Shown one piece after another: positions 34,200-43,273 of a DNA stretch of 43,273 bases. Every line of letters starts with the position of its first letter. The stretch's first letter is position 1. This DNA comes from Streptomyces sp. SID12501 (GTDB taxonomy: Bacteria > Actinomycetota > Actinomycetes > Streptomycetales > Streptomycetaceae), in the NCBI RefSeq assembly GCF_010550245.1, contig NZ_JAAGLU010000055.1, forward strand, positions 1 through 43,273. Reading direction: 5' to 3'. The translations under genes were made by a program, and so were the position numbers. The notes below the pieces were generated by a model, which was not told the DNA's origin, made no database searches, and saw only the letters and a list, made by a program, of their open reading frames with translations.

Positions 34200-35401
34200 G
34201 CCGGTTCCTGTTCGTCGTGCCGCCGCTCGTCGGACACATCAACCCGGCCGTCGGTGTCGCCGCCGAACTCGCCGCACGTGGACACGAGTTGGCGTGGGCA
34301 TGTGCCGATCCGGGACTTGTGTACCGGCTCGCAGGGGAGGACGCCACCGTCTTTCCGTGCGCCGGGCCCGTCCCCGGCTCCGGTGACGGCGTACGGCCGC
34401 CGGACCTGCGGGGGCCCGAGGCGCTGAAGTTCCTCTGGGAGAGGTTCCTCGCCCCGCTCGCCGAGGAGATGGCTCCCGGAGTCGCCGCCGCCGTGGGGGA
34501 GTTCGGGCCGGACGTCGTCGTCGCCGACCAACAGGCCCTCGCCGGTGGCCTCGTCGCCGAGCGCCTGGGGCTGCCATGGGCGACCTCGGCGACCACCTCG
34601 GCCGAGTTCACCGACGTACTCTCCGGCATGCCCAAGGTCGCCGAGTGGCTGGACGAGCTGCTCACGGGCCTCCGAAACCGCGTCGGCGACCCGGCGGGCA
34701 CCGCGGACCCACGGTTCTCCCCGCACCTCGTACTCGCCTTCAGCACACCGGAGTTCGTCGGCCCGGATGCCCGCACAGGCGACCAGATCCGCTACGTCGG
34801 CCCGTCCGTCGCCGACCGGCCCGCACCGTCCGGTTTCCCCTGGGACTGGCTCGACCCGGCCCGCGCCACGGTCCTCGTCACCCTCGGTACGGCCAACACC
34901 GACGTCGGTGAACGCTTCCTGACCGAGTGTCAGGCCGCCGTACGCGAGCGGGCGGACCGGATGCAGACGGTGATCGTCGACCCGGCGGGCGTACTCGGAA
35001 GCACCCTGGGCGGGGAGCACGACAAAGGCGTTCTGATCACCCCCTCCGTGCCTCAACTCCCGCTCCTCGAACAGGTCGACGCCGTGGTCTGCCACGGCGG
35101 GCACAACACCGTGTGCGAAGCGCTCTGGCACGGGGTACCGCTCGTCGTCGCGCCCATCCGTGACGACCAACCCGTCGTCGCCGGGCAGGTAGTGGCGGCC
35201 GGGGCGGGTATCCGGGTGCGGTTCGGGCGGGTCACCGCGCCGAAACTGGGTGCCGCGATCGACGCCGTACTGCACGAGCCCGACTACCGCCTGGCGGCGA
35301 GCCGGATCCGTACCGCGTTCCGGGCAGCCGGAGGTGCCGCCGCGGCGGCCACCCGTCTTGAGCAACTCGCCATCGGCGCGCCCGCCAAGGAGACGGCATG
35401 A
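34196..35401 (+). CDS. GT1-family glycosyltransferase (MGT-like)
   Basis: A 401-residue GT-B enzyme of the UDP/dTDP-sugar family that glycosylates macrolides, lipids or other small molecules. It starts SRFLFVVPPLVGHINPAVG, with the catalytic His14 in GHINP; the sugar-nucleotide motif lies at residues 283-325: VPQLPLLEQVDAVVCHGG, HNT, then WHGVPLVVAPIRDDQ. The hydrophobic substrate pocket of this subfamily fits an acyl or polyketide acceptor. GTG start, overlapping the hydrolase stop. No sugar biosynthesis genes are in the window, so it probably uses a common sugar such as UDP-glucose; this is inference. Confidence 0.92.
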   Translation: MSRFLFVVPPLVGHINPAVGVAAELAARGHELAWACADPGLVYRLAGEDATVFPCAGPVPGSGDGVRPPDLRGPEALKFLWERFLAPLAEEMAPGVAAAVGEFGPDVVVADQQALAGGLVAERLGLPWATSATTSAEFTDVLSGMPKVAEWLDELLTGLRNRVGDPAGTADPRFSPHLVLAFSTPEFVGPDARTGDQIRYVGPSVADRPAPSGFPWDWLDPARATVLVTLGTANTDVGERFLTECQAAVRERADRMQTVIVDPAGVLGSTLGGEHDKGVLITPSVPQLPLLEQVDAVVCHGGHNTVCEALWHGVPLVVAPIRDDQPVVAGQVVAAGAGIRVRFGRVTAPKLGAAIDAVLHEPDYRLAASRIRTAFRAAGGAAAAATRLEQLAIGAPAKETA

Positions 35402-35417
35402 AGGAGAAGGAGACGGT

Positions 35418-35421
<4 letters not shown>
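35398..35421 (+). promoter_or_regulatory. Duplicated initiation site with 7-codon mini-ORF
   Basis: AAGGAGACGGCATGA (end of the glycosyltransferase) is followed 5 bp later by AAGGAGACGGTATGA (start of the methyltransferase). The first copy contains an ATG overlapping the glycosyltransferase stop that would encode MKEKETV, ending at the methyltransferase ATG (ATGA). The duplication explains both ribosome sites. It may couple or dampen translation. Confidence 0.6.
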
Positions 35422-36551
<1,130 letters not shown>

Positions 36552-36735
36552 CGCGTGCTTCCGGGGGCCCGCAACACCAGCGGCCACGGCACCGGCCCCC
36601 GGACCGCCGGCAGAGAAGCAGGTCGGCAAGGACGACCGGCGCGGACATCGCGAGGCGAACCCGACCGAACACGACGTGCGCCACCACATGTCGGCGCATC
36701 ACGGAACCTGGGCGCACCGCACCACTTGCTGCGCG

Positions 36736-37860
36736 TCACAGCACCTTGGCGCGCACCAGCATCGACAGCACGAGGGCGCCCGGCAGCAGCGGCAGCCAGA
36801 CCGTCAGGACGCGGAAGCCGACGACGGTCGCGGCGGCCAGGGACAACGGGGCGCCCATCGCGGCCAGCGTGAACACCAGGGCCGCGTCGACGGGACCGAT
36901 CCCGGCCGGCGCGGGTACGGCGCCGACCGCGGCGCTCGCGGCGAGGTAGGCGAAGACCACGTCCGGCCAGGCGATCGGCAGCCCGAGCGAGGCCCCGACG
37001 GAGGCCAGCACCGCCGCCTGGCACAGCGAGAATCCCGCGGCGCCGCCCCACAGCGCGGCGACCCGGACGGGCCGGGTGTGCAGCCGCCGTGCGTCGATCA
37101 GGGCGGTGCGCAGACCGTCGAGCAGGGGGCGCCGCAGCGGACGTACGAAGGTCACAACCAGCGTCACGACGACCACCGTGCCGGTCACGCCCAGGGCGAT
37201 GGGCAGCAGCGTCCCCTGGTCGGGGAGGAGGTCGGCGGTGCCCAGGGAGGTCGGGAAGGTCGCCAGGAGCGCGAGGATCAACAGGAGCTTCGCCACCGGT
37301 TTGACCAGCGAGTACAGGGCGAGGGACGCGGTGGCCCGGGCCAGCGGGATGCCACGGCCGGTCAGGAAGCGCAGGGTGACGGCGTGGGCGCCGAGACCGG
37401 CGGGCAGCACGTTGTTGGCGGCGCCGGCGGCGAACTGCGAGGCCAGCAGCAGCCCGGGCGGCAGGCGCTCCGGGATCGCCCCCTGCCGGGCGAAGGCGGC
37501 GGACACCCAGCACAGGAACGTGAACGCGGCCCCGATCGCCAGCCACCCGGGGTCGGCGGTGGTGAGCTGCAGGGCCCCGTCGTGCAGGACCTGCCAGTTG
37601 TCCGCCGCCCAGACTCCGATGAGCAGGAGCGGCAGCAGACACAGGACCCGGCGAGCGTGCCGGGCGGCGGGGAACCGGGAACAGAAGGAGGCGCGGGAAG
37701 CCGCGACGGGACAGTCCGCGGTGCCCTGGGGAGGGGGCTGGACCGTCGGAGCGGGCGGGGCGATGGGGACTATCGGCAATGAGGACACAGCGCGCGTCGT
37801 CCTTCCACGTTGCGCCCACGCGCTGCGGGGGCGGACGGGGGGAATTGAAGAGCGAAGCAA
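36736..37860 (-). CDS. LPG-synthase-TM / UPF0104-like membrane protein
   Basis: A polytopic protein of at most 374 residues resembling the transmembrane half of lysylphosphatidylglycerol synthases (the YbhN/UPF0104 group), which translocate or flip lipids. Eight or so helices are visible; family segments include AGAANNVLPAGLGAHAVTLRFL, ARATASLALYSLVKPVAK and AVGAVPAPAGIGPVDAAL. The long Pro/Arg-rich N terminus (about 60 residues before RRVLCLLPLLL) makes the true start uncertain; it may be an internal start. Convergent with the synthase operon, 184 bp from its end. I infer a possible flippase for a glycolipid product, but independent function is equally possible. Confidence 0.8.
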   Translation of the reverse strand: MLRSSIPPVRPRSAWAQRGRTTRAVSSLPIVPIAPPAPTVQPPPQGTADCPVAASRASFCSRFPAARHARRVLCLLPLLLIGVWAADNWQVLHDGALQLTTADPGWLAIGAAFTFLCWVSAAFARQGAIPERLPPGLLLASQFAAGAANNVLPAGLGAHAVTLRFLTGRGIPLARATASLALYSLVKPVAKLLLILALLATFPTSLGTADLLPDQGTLLPIALGVTGTVVVVTLVVTFVRPLRRPLLDGLRTALIDARRLHTRPVRVAALWGGAAGFSLCQAAVLASVGASLGLPIAWPDVVFAYLAASAAVGAVPAPAGIGPVDAALVFTLAAMGAPLSLAAATVVGFRVLTVWLPLLPGALVLSMLVRAKVL

Positions 37861-37986
37861 GGGGGACGGCAGGAGCGTTCCCGGTCCGCGTGACGGGGTG
37901 GTGTCCAGGAAGAGAAGGGGTGCGGGCGGACGGGCGACGCAGGTGATGCCTGAAGCTTTCTGTCAGTCTCCCCTCGTCGCCTCCTG

Positions 37987-38778
37987 TCAACCTGTCAATA
38001 CGTCCTTTTCACTACGGGTGTTCAACGCCTTCGTGCGGCCGTGGGTTCCGGCCTCGCCGCCGAACTCGCTCAGCGCGCCCTCGACGATCGCCTCCAACCG
38101 CGCGTGATGCGCACCTCGCCAGTACAGACGTTCGCACACCACACACTGTGCGTAGACGTCGTACGTACGCCGGGTCCCGTCCTCCAGCCGGTCGCCGACC
38201 GTCTGCTTGTCGGCCTGCTCCAGCATTCCGTTGCAGGCGGTGCACCGGGTCCACGGGGCGAGCGCGGGCGCGAACCGGTCGAGGACGTCCCGGAGCTGGT
38301 CGTCCGGACGGTCGCTGTAGATGTACGCGCCCGCCCACAGCTCCCGGCGCCGCAGCAGACCCCGGTCCCGGGAGAGCAGCACCCGCTGCTCGGCCGCCGA
38401 CAACGTGGCCAGCGCCGGGTCGCCGATGTCCTCGCTCTCGTACGCCGCGTCGACACCCAGGAGCCGCAACCGGCGTGCGAGCGTGCCCAGATGGACGTCG
38501 AGCAGGAACCGCAGCGGCGCGCCCGGCACCGACTGCGGCCGGACGACGGCGCCGACCTCCACCGTCTCGCCCGCGCCCGGCACATGGGACACCGTCACCT
38601 CCCGGCCGTCGACCAGCAGCCGTCCGGCCTCGGTGAGCGGTACGCCCAGCGACTCCACCACGTGCCCGAGCGAGGACGATCCGTCCGTGACCACGGTCGT
38701 CGGCCCGGCGCGTCGCGCGGACGGGACGAAGAGCAGCAGCTCAGGGGCGAAACTGATGACGATCTCCGGTCTGCTCAC
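37987..38778 (-). CDS. Mut7-C RNase-domain protein with ubiquitin-like N terminus
   Basis: A 263-residue cytosolic protein. Residues 1-80 are a ubiquitin/ThiS-like beta-grasp domain. Residues 90-240 are the Mut7-C domain: LRFLLDVHLGTLARRLRLLGVDA with the conserved acidic residue (Asp94), LLSRDRGLLRR, and a zinc ribbon CTAC...CVVC (Cys179, 182, 212, 215). Mut7-C is a PIN-like fold predicted to be an RNase. GTG start. The last 12 residues and 126-bp spacer show nothing distinctive. Widespread in Streptomyces and probably unrelated to the synthase island. Confidence 0.9.
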   Translation of the reverse strand: MSRPEIVISFAPELLLFVPSARRAGPTTVVTDGSSSLGHVVESLGVPLTEAGRLLVDGREVTVSHVPGAGETVEVGAVVRPQSVPGAPLRFLLDVHLGTLARRLRLLGVDAAYESEDIGDPALATLSAAEQRVLLSRDRGLLRRRELWAGAYIYSDRPDDQLRDVLDRFAPALAPWTRCTACNGMLEQADKQTVGDRLEDGTRRTYDVYAQCVVCERLYWRGAHHARLEAIVEGALSEFGGEAGTHGRTKALNTRSEKDVLTG

Positions 38779-38909
38779 CCGGCCAGCATGTCACCGCCCC
38801 GGCCGGGCACGCCCGCCGATTTCCGGTGCACTACTCTCAGCGCTCTCAACACCCCGGTCCGGTACCCCGACCGGGGCGGTCGGCCTCGCTGGTGGGGGAG
38901 TACGGCAGC

Positions 38910-40433
38910 ATGCAGTTCGAACGTACGGGCGTGCCCGGTTACGAGGTCGTCGAGGTTCTCGGGCAGGGCGGGTTCGCCACCGTGTACCGGGCCCGCCAAC
39001 TGGCCGTGGGCCGCGAGGTCGCCCTCAAGATGGACAGCCGTGTTCTGGCCTCCGACCGCGACCGGCAGCGGTTCCTGCGCGAGGTCACCGCGGCCGGTCA
39101 ACTGTCGGGCCACCCGCACGTGGTCGCGGTGTACGACGCGGGGGTGCTCGAGAACGGCCGCCCGTACATGGTACTGGAGCTGTGCCCCGGCGGTTCGCTC
39201 GGCGACCGGCTCCACCGGCAGGGCCCGCTCTCGCCCGCCGAGGCGCGCGACATCGGCGTACGCATCGCCGACGCGCTGGCCGCGGCCCACGCCGGCGGCG
39301 TCCTGCACCGCGACATCAAACCGGGCAACATCATGATCGACCGTTACGGAAACGTCGGCCTCGCCGACTTCGGGCTGGCCGCGATGCCCCGCCCCGGCCA
39401 GGAACTGTCGGTCACCCGGGAGGCGTTGACACCCGCGTACGCCCCGCCGGAGGCGTTCCGGCTGGCCGAGCCGACCCCCGCCGGTGACGTGTACTCCCTC
39501 GCCGCCACGATCTACGCCCTCGTGCACGGCAGACCCCCGCACTTCCCGGCGGAGGGCAGCCTCGGCATCGCGGAGGTCGTCGTCCGGCACACCTGGCCCC
39601 TGCCGGACCTCCCCGGTGTGAACCCGCGCTTCACCGAGGTCCTCCGCCATGCCATGGCCCCGGACCCCGCCGACCGTCTGCCGAGCGCGGAGGCGCTCAG
39701 GGACGCGCTGGCCGCCGTGGACCTGACGGACTCGGCGGGCGCCACCTCCGCCCCCGCTCCCGCCCCCCTCTCCACGGCCCTGCCCACCACCGTCCCGCCG
39801 TCCGCGACCTCCCCGCGCCGGACGAAGGTGAGCGTGCGGCTGTCCGTCGCGGCCGTCGCGGTGGTCGTCGTCGGCACGGGCGGGACGGTGGCGTACCAGT
39901 ACCTGCCGCCGTCGACGACAGAGGCACCCACCACCGGATCTTCCGCTTCCGCTTCCGCTTCCGCCTCCGGCGCGGGTGGGGCGACCCAGGCCACGAACGC
40001 CGGTTACGGCGTACCGACGACGACCGAGAACTGCCCGGCGACCGACGTGGCCGGCCTGGGCGGCCGCTGCACGACCACCGCCGAATGCTGGGGCGGCATG
40101 GTCGTCAACGTCGGCATCGTCAGCGTGAACCGCTCCGACTGCGTGGTCGAGCACCCGTGGGAGACCTTCGCGATAGCCCCGCTCCCGTCCACCGGGATGA
40201 CCGACAACCAACGGGAGCTGGAGAACCACCCGGACGTACGGAAACTCTGCTCCCCCGAGGTCCTGGCCAAGTCCAGACAGGGTGACGCGCTCAAGATCGA
40301 CCCCGCCGACTGGACCATCGACGTGCTCCCGCCCACCCAGACCCAGTACGCCGACGGTCTGCGCGTCCTGCGCTGCGTGGCCACGATCACCGGCGAGCAG
40401 TCGACGGAGGCGCACTTCCGGCCCCGGACCTGA
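38910..40433 (+). CDS. Membrane Ser/Thr kinase with septum-formation-like sensor
   Basis: A 507-residue Hanks-type kinase. Kinase core 11-270: glycine loop GQGGFATVY, Lys40 (VALK), HRDIKPGN (Asp135), ADFG (Asp153). A Pro/Ala/Thr linker, one helix (309-331) and a short Ser-Ala tract precede an extracellular domain of about 170 residues with paired cysteines and CVVEHPWETFAIAPL...CSPEVL...VLRCVA, resembling the Septum_form (DUF4190-associated) domain. PASTA repeats of PknB are absent, so it senses something else. The ATG at 38910 follows GGGGGAG with 9-nt spacing. A dual-specificity phosphatase is far upstream; neighbours give no substrate. Confidence 0.92.
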   Translation: MQFERTGVPGYEVVEVLGQGGFATVYRARQLAVGREVALKMDSRVLASDRDRQRFLREVTAAGQLSGHPHVVAVYDAGVLENGRPYMVLELCPGGSLGDRLHRQGPLSPAEARDIGVRIADALAAAHAGGVLHRDIKPGNIMIDRYGNVGLADFGLAAMPRPGQELSVTREALTPAYAPPEAFRLAEPTPAGDVYSLAATIYALVHGRPPHFPAEGSLGIAEVVVRHTWPLPDLPGVNPRFTEVLRHAMAPDPADRLPSAEALRDALAAVDLTDSAGATSAPAPAPLSTALPTTVPPSATSPRRTKVSVRLSVAAVAVVVVGTGGTVAYQYLPPSTTEAPTTGSSASASASASGAGGATQATNAGYGVPTTTENCPATDVAGLGGRCTTTAECWGGMVVNVGIVSVNRSDCVVEHPWETFAIAPLPSTGMTDNQRELENHPDVRKLCSPEVLAKSRQGDALKIDPADWTIDVLPPTQTQYADGLRVLRCVATITGEQSTEAHFRPRT

Positions 40434-40532
40434 GCCCCGCACCGAGGCGGTACCCGAGGGCCGACCCGGCCACCGCACTGCCCCAACTGTCCTTCACCCG
40501 AGCGGTGGTTGACGTACGCCGAGACGTACTGC

Positions 40533-40883
40533 TCAAAGCAGATTCCGGAGCTGCTCCTGAGCCGCTGCCCACCACATGCCTTCTCCGCCGCACGCGGCAG
40601 ATGACTCGTGGAGGGGGTCTTCCGCCGCGGCCAGGTACTCAAGTCTGGCTTGCGCCAGGCTCAGCAGACCGTTGGGGCCACCCCGGACAATGTGAGCGTC
40701 CCTGCCACTCTGTCCGTCGTCCTCCCAGCCGCACTCCACGCAGATCTCGAAGTTGGCGCGCTCGTGCAGAGTCCGGTAGCAGCAGCACGGACACTCGACA
40801 GGGGAACCCTCGGCGTCAGATACGGACGGAGAAACTCGCTGCCCTTCAGCCGGCATGACTGACATCGTTGCGCGACGCGTCAT
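40533..40883 (-). CDS. CPCC-type cysteine-rich zinc-binding protein
   Basis: A 116-residue protein of the Cys_rich_CPCC family. Two cysteine pairs CPCC (31-34) and CVEC (48-51) form a zinc ribbon, followed by GWEDDGQSGRD and GGPNGLLSLAQARLEYL, the family signature. The function is unknown; members occur in toxin-immunity and mobile contexts. The ATG at 40883 is one of three in-frame candidates. It lies between the kinase gene and the tRNA-like attachment site. Confidence 0.85.
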   Translation of the reverse strand: MTRRATMSVMPAEGQRVSPSVSDAEGSPVECPCCCYRTLHERANFEICVECGWEDDGQSGRDAHIVRGGPNGLLSLAQARLEYLAAAEDPLHESSAACGGEGMWWAAAQEQLRNLL

Positions 40884-41019
40884 GACGTACAAGGAGACCT
40901 CTCGTTGGCGGTCTGAAAACCCCCGGCGAGCTGCCGCGAAGCCTCGCAAGATCAACATGTCATGACAACGTGATCACTGTCATGAGCTGCTTTCGACGGC
41001 ATCCGCCTGCGCATACGCG

Positions 41020-41060
41020 AAGACCCCGTTCTCAGCTGAAGCGCTGATGGCGGGGTCTTT
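41020..41060 (-). terminator. Terminator downstream of the tRNA-like remnant
   Basis: AAGACCCCG (41020-41028) pairs with CGGGGTCTT (41051-41059), with an inner TCAGC/GCTGA stem, forming an interrupted GC-rich hairpin. On the minus strand it lies 18 bp after the 3' end of the tRNA-like sequence, as expected for a tRNA terminator retained from the intact gene. Confidence 0.7.
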
Positions 41061-41077
41061 AGGCACCTCATTCAAGG

Positions 41078-41127
41078 TGCCCCCGGCAGGATTCGAACCT
41101 GCGCACACGGTTTTGGAGGGCATGCTC
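41078..41127 (-). pseudogene. 3' half of a tRNA-Arg-like gene, probable attachment site
   Basis: On the minus strand the stretch ends in an intact T arm (GCAGG-TTCGAAT-CCTGC, 41086-41102) and acceptor strand CGGGGGC (41079-41085) followed by A and CC. The T arm, acceptor and GAGCAT at its other end agree with my memory of Streptomyces tRNA-Arg(CCG), but the anticodon region is altered (CTCCAAAA) and the D arm and 5' acceptor do not pair. A partial tRNA 3' end beside mobile genes is the hallmark of an integrase attachment site. The tRNA identity is from memory. Confidence 0.65.
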
Positions 41128-41271
41128 CCTTTGCGCTCAGTGAGGGCCCTGAACTGCGAAAACTCCAGGCGCCTGAGCGAAACAGCTGCTCTTCACTCGC
41201 CGCTCACTCAATCCGCGGTCGCTTGCCGATCGCGAACCCTGAGTTCTCCTGAGTGCTGGGGGCCGCCGTGC

Positions 41272-41637
41272 TTAATTTCCTGGGTGCGGCACAACGGGGT
41301 CGCCGGGCTCGGGCGGCCGAGCCCGGCGGTCGAGGCCCGCCATGTCGTCCGTGTGTGCCCATGTCCGATACTGAGCGACGGATTCGACGCTGTGGTCCCA
41401 CCCCCGCGCAAACTGTTCCGGTTCCGCTGCTGGAAAGTTGCTGGGTTGAGCCCGAGCAGCGTCAAAAAGGTCGACAAGCATCCGGCGACTCAAACTGTCG
41501 TCAAGATGGTCGGCAGCATCCTCTGACCCCCAAAGGAGCACCGCCTCCGCGGCCCGGGTGAGACCATCTGTGCTTGCAGTAGGCATGGCCAGCGCCAGGG
41601 AAGCCCGGACGATCTCCAGCGCGTCTTCTCCGGGCAT
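41272..41637 (-). CDS. Hypothetical protein
   Basis: A 121-residue soluble protein I do not recognise; helical, with DALEIVRASLALAMPTAS and SLSRRMLVDLFDAARAQP, and a Pro/Arg-rich C terminus. It begins 1 nt after the stop of the upstream membrane protein, so the two form an operon. GC bias is weaker than that of core genes, consistent with its place next to an attachment site in a mobile region. Confidence 0.55.
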   Translation of the reverse strand: MPGEDALEIVRASLALAMPTASTDGLTRAAEAVLLWGSEDAADHLDDSLSRRMLVDLFDAARAQPSNFPAAEPEQFARGWDHSVESVAQYRTWAHTDDMAGLDRRARPPEPGDPVVPHPGN

Positions 41638-41638
41638 G

Positions 41639-42310
41639 TCAGCGTCTCCTCTCGCAGATGAGGCACTGACCAGTCAGGGCCGCGAACCGAAGCGCCATCT
41701 TCGCTGTGTTCTGGGCCTGTCGCAGACATTCGTGTCTGTCCAGGAGGGCGTACTCCTCCGTTGACATGACGTACTTGACGAAGAGTTCCCAGTGATCTTG
41801 CGCCCGATCCCAGTCGTTGCGATGGGCGACGCGTACCCAGGCATCAACGAAGCCCTGTTGCGCGTGCGTCCCATGAAAGTGTGGGCGGAGATCTTCGATG
41901 AGTCTTGGAGGCGACAGTCGCTGAGCCAAGCGCCGTTGTGTGAAGGCGGCATTGCTGGCCACTGCCTTTGAGCGGTCGATCCGCTTCGCGATCACATGGC
42001 CAGCTATGCCACCAATGATGGCGGGGACGAGGAGCCAGCCGATGACCGATGCGATCCATAGGAGGACATGATGGGGAGGGCTCAATAGGGCGAAGGCATG
42101 GTAGACCTCGCTAGGGCTTTCCGCGCGTGCGGCAAAGACGTATAGGACCCCCACCACGGTGCCGATGGGGAGTCCGACGTCGAGGACCCATTGGCTGACA
42201 CCCTTCAGTGCCTTGCTTGAGCGCCAGATACGCCGTAGCCGTCTGGCTAGGGACGTGCTTGCGGATGGCAACTTTAAGTAACCCGGGATCGGGACGGGCC
42301 CAACGGGCAA
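41639..42310 (-). CDS. Hypothetical two-helix membrane protein (DUF6313-like?)
   Basis: A 223-residue protein, ATG or GTG start not certain. Residues 35-110 contain two or three hydrophobic helices (VLDVGLPIGTVVGVLYVFAARA and VLLWIASVIGWLLVPAIIGGIAGHVI); residues 120-223 are a soluble domain with HFHGTHAQQGFVDAW and two cysteines in QCLICERRR. The membrane part reminds me of DUF6313 proteins of Streptomyces, but that is uncertain. Lower GC than the chromosome core; probably mobile-element cargo, co-transcribed with the small gene after it. Confidence 0.55.
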   Translation of the reverse strand: MPVGPVPIPGYLKLPSASTSLARRLRRIWRSSKALKGVSQWVLDVGLPIGTVVGVLYVFAARAESPSEVYHAFALLSPPHHVLLWIASVIGWLLVPAIIGGIAGHVIAKRIDRSKAVASNAAFTQRRLAQRLSPPRLIEDLRPHFHGTHAQQGFVDAWVRVAHRNDWDRAQDHWELFVKYVMSTEEYALLDRHECLRQAQNTAKMALRFAALTGQCLICERRR

Positions 42311-42425
42311 GGCTCCCCCTGTGTGCCAGCGTGCGCCCAGTGGTGACGCGCATTCTCTAGGTACCAGATTCTGCCGTAGGTTGCGGGCGAGTCGGCAAGC
42401 GTAGTCGTCAACTTGGGACGGAACC

Positions 42426-43112
42426 GTGTCCTCGCTCAGTTATCTCTTCGTACTCTCAGGCTGTAGGCAGGCGCCGCCCTGGCTTGAGTGGGAGACCATT
42501 GCGGAGGGCTGCACGCGTGAGCCGCAGCCGTCCGTCCTGGAAGACATCGGCCGCATCAAAGGAGCAGGGGACAGGGGCCTGTTGGCCCGGTTCCTGTACT
42601 CGCTGCCGACTTCCCTCGTGGGGCACCGCAAGATCCTGCCTGACACCATCCCCGACGAGGTGGCCGACACCTACGAGGAACGCGTCATCGCGCTGACCAT
42701 GTCCCTCGCGGATTGGACAGACCCGGCGCTCCTACAGCTCTCACCTGAGGCGAACGATGTGCTGGTCGCCTACGAGCGGCGGCAGGAACCGCGGCTGCGC
42801 AAGCGCGGTGGGGACCTCGGACACATCGGGAACTGGGCCGCGAAGCTGGGCGGCGCGACCTGCCGCCTCGCCGGGCTGCTCCATCTCGCCACGCACACCG
42901 AGAACGGGCACACCCAGCCCATCACCGCCGACACCATGCGCGACGCGGTGAAGCTCTCGGACTACTTCACCGGTCACGCCCTGGTCGTCTTCGACCTCAT
43001 GGGCGCCGACCACACCGCCAACCGTGCCCGCATCGTCTACGAGCTGCTGCGCGCCAACGAGTGGACCGAGATCAGCAAGCGCGAAGTCATGACTGGGCTT
43101 GATCCGCTTTGA
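42426..43112 (+). pseudogene. DUF3987 replication-protein fragment cut by an IS
   Basis: A 228-codon frame matching the C-terminal part of DUF3987 (primase/helicase-associated) proteins carried by actinobacterial integrative elements: KGAGDRGLLARFLYSLP, EPRLRKRGGDLGHIGNWAAKL, then GATCRLAGLLHLATH and ARIVYELLRANEWTEISKREVM. Homology appears to start near 42510; the first 30 codons look like filler and the N-terminal half of the usual protein is missing. The 3' end switches at about 43095 into insertion-sequence DNA (TGLDPL, stop). It cannot be functional in this form. Confidence 0.8.
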
Positions 43113-43273
43113 CGGACATTCGAGATCAGGGGTTCTGCCCCGGGAGGATGTCCATCATGGAGAGCATGGGGAAGAAGAAGCCTCGGCCTCGCCGTTCGTT
43201 CACGCCGGAGTTCAAGGCTGAGATCGTCGAGCTGTGCCGGCGCGGTGACCGTTCGGTCGGTCAGATCGCCAAG
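43095..43273 (+). mobile_element. Left end of an IS3-family insertion sequence
   Basis: The homology of the DUF3987 fragment stops near 43095 and the sequence changes to a short leader with GGACAT / ATGTCC inverted repeats, then a transposase OrfA start. This is the left end of an IS3-type element; the right end lies outside the window. The exact terminal base and target duplication cannot be fixed without the other end. Confidence 0.75.
43157..43273 (+). CDS. IS3-family transposase OrfA, N terminus (partial)
   Basis: The first 39 codons of a helix-turn-helix OrfA: MGKKKPRPRRSFTPEFKAEI then VELCRRGDRSVGQIAK, the standard HTH_Tnp_1 opening in which FTPEFKAEIVEL begins the DNA-binding domain. 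In IS3 elements OrfA binds the inverted repeats and is joined to OrfB by frameshifting to form the transposase. The frame is open to the window edge. The ATG at 43157 or the one four codons later may be used. Confidence 0.85.
   Translation, partial: MESMGKKKPRPRRSFTPEFKAEIVELCRRGDRSVGQIAK

Noticed and set aside
41078..41160. A functional tRNA gene
   Set aside because: The D arm and 5' acceptor do not pair with the intact T arm and 3' acceptor, and the anticodon stem is mismatched.
41047..41526. A plus-strand protein across the tRNA remnant
   Set aside because: It translates the tRNA-like sequence, and the opposite strand has better coding bias after 41272.

Overview
The window is high-GC actinobacterial DNA and almost certainly comes from a Streptomyces chromosome. 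Evidence: strong third-position GC bias, many GTG starts, ATGA/GTGA-coupled genes, a Ku/LigD-polymerase pair and a typical set of cell-envelope genes. Everything here is read by eye; no database search was run, and family names rest on visible motifs.

Left part (1-16.4 kb) is mostly ordinary chromosome. It holds a secreted NlpC/P60 hydrolase; a TetR-regulated operon with an AurF-like diiron oxygenase (behind a striking 12-bp tandem repeat); a DUF3291 protein; a coupled FtsW/RodA-PBP2 pair; a Q/N/S-rich secreted SH3 protein; a lipoprotein-histidine kinase pair with no response regulator; a dual-specificity phosphatase; a NERD protein; a methyltransferase fused to a decayed short-chain dehydrogenase; and divergent LigD-polymerase and Ku genes for end joining.

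The centre (16.4-37.9 kb) is a biosynthetic island. A stand-alone ketosynthase, a MarR regulator and a divergent MFS exporter precede a unidirectional, tightly coupled block at 20.5-36.6 kb. The block encodes a 2495-residue synthase (two nitronate-monooxygenase/PfaD-like enoyl-reductase-type domains, KS, AT, two near-identical ACPs, KR), a 1675-residue synthase (KS, AT, dehydratase, phosphopantetheinyl transferase), a free ACP, an alpha/beta hydrolase, a GT1 glycosyltransferase and a zinc-ribbon methyltransferase. A convergent flippase-like membrane protein follows. The architecture mixes features of polyunsaturated-fatty-acid synthases (PfaA/PfaD-like parts, tandem ACPs) with those of enediyne/polyene iterative PKSs (AT-containing, C-terminal DH-PPTase). 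I infer a reduced or partly unsaturated, glycosylated and methylated acyl product, perhaps a glycolipid; the product is unknown. This is the main candidate for an under-described system.

The right part (38-43.3 kb) has a Mut7-C protein, a membrane Ser/Thr kinase with a septum-formation-like sensor, and a CPCC zinc-finger protein. Next comes what looks like a mobile-element edge: the 3' half of a tRNA-Arg-like gene (probable attachment site), two unknown genes, a DUF3987 replication-protein fragment cut by an IS3-family element, and the start of that element's OrfA running off the window.
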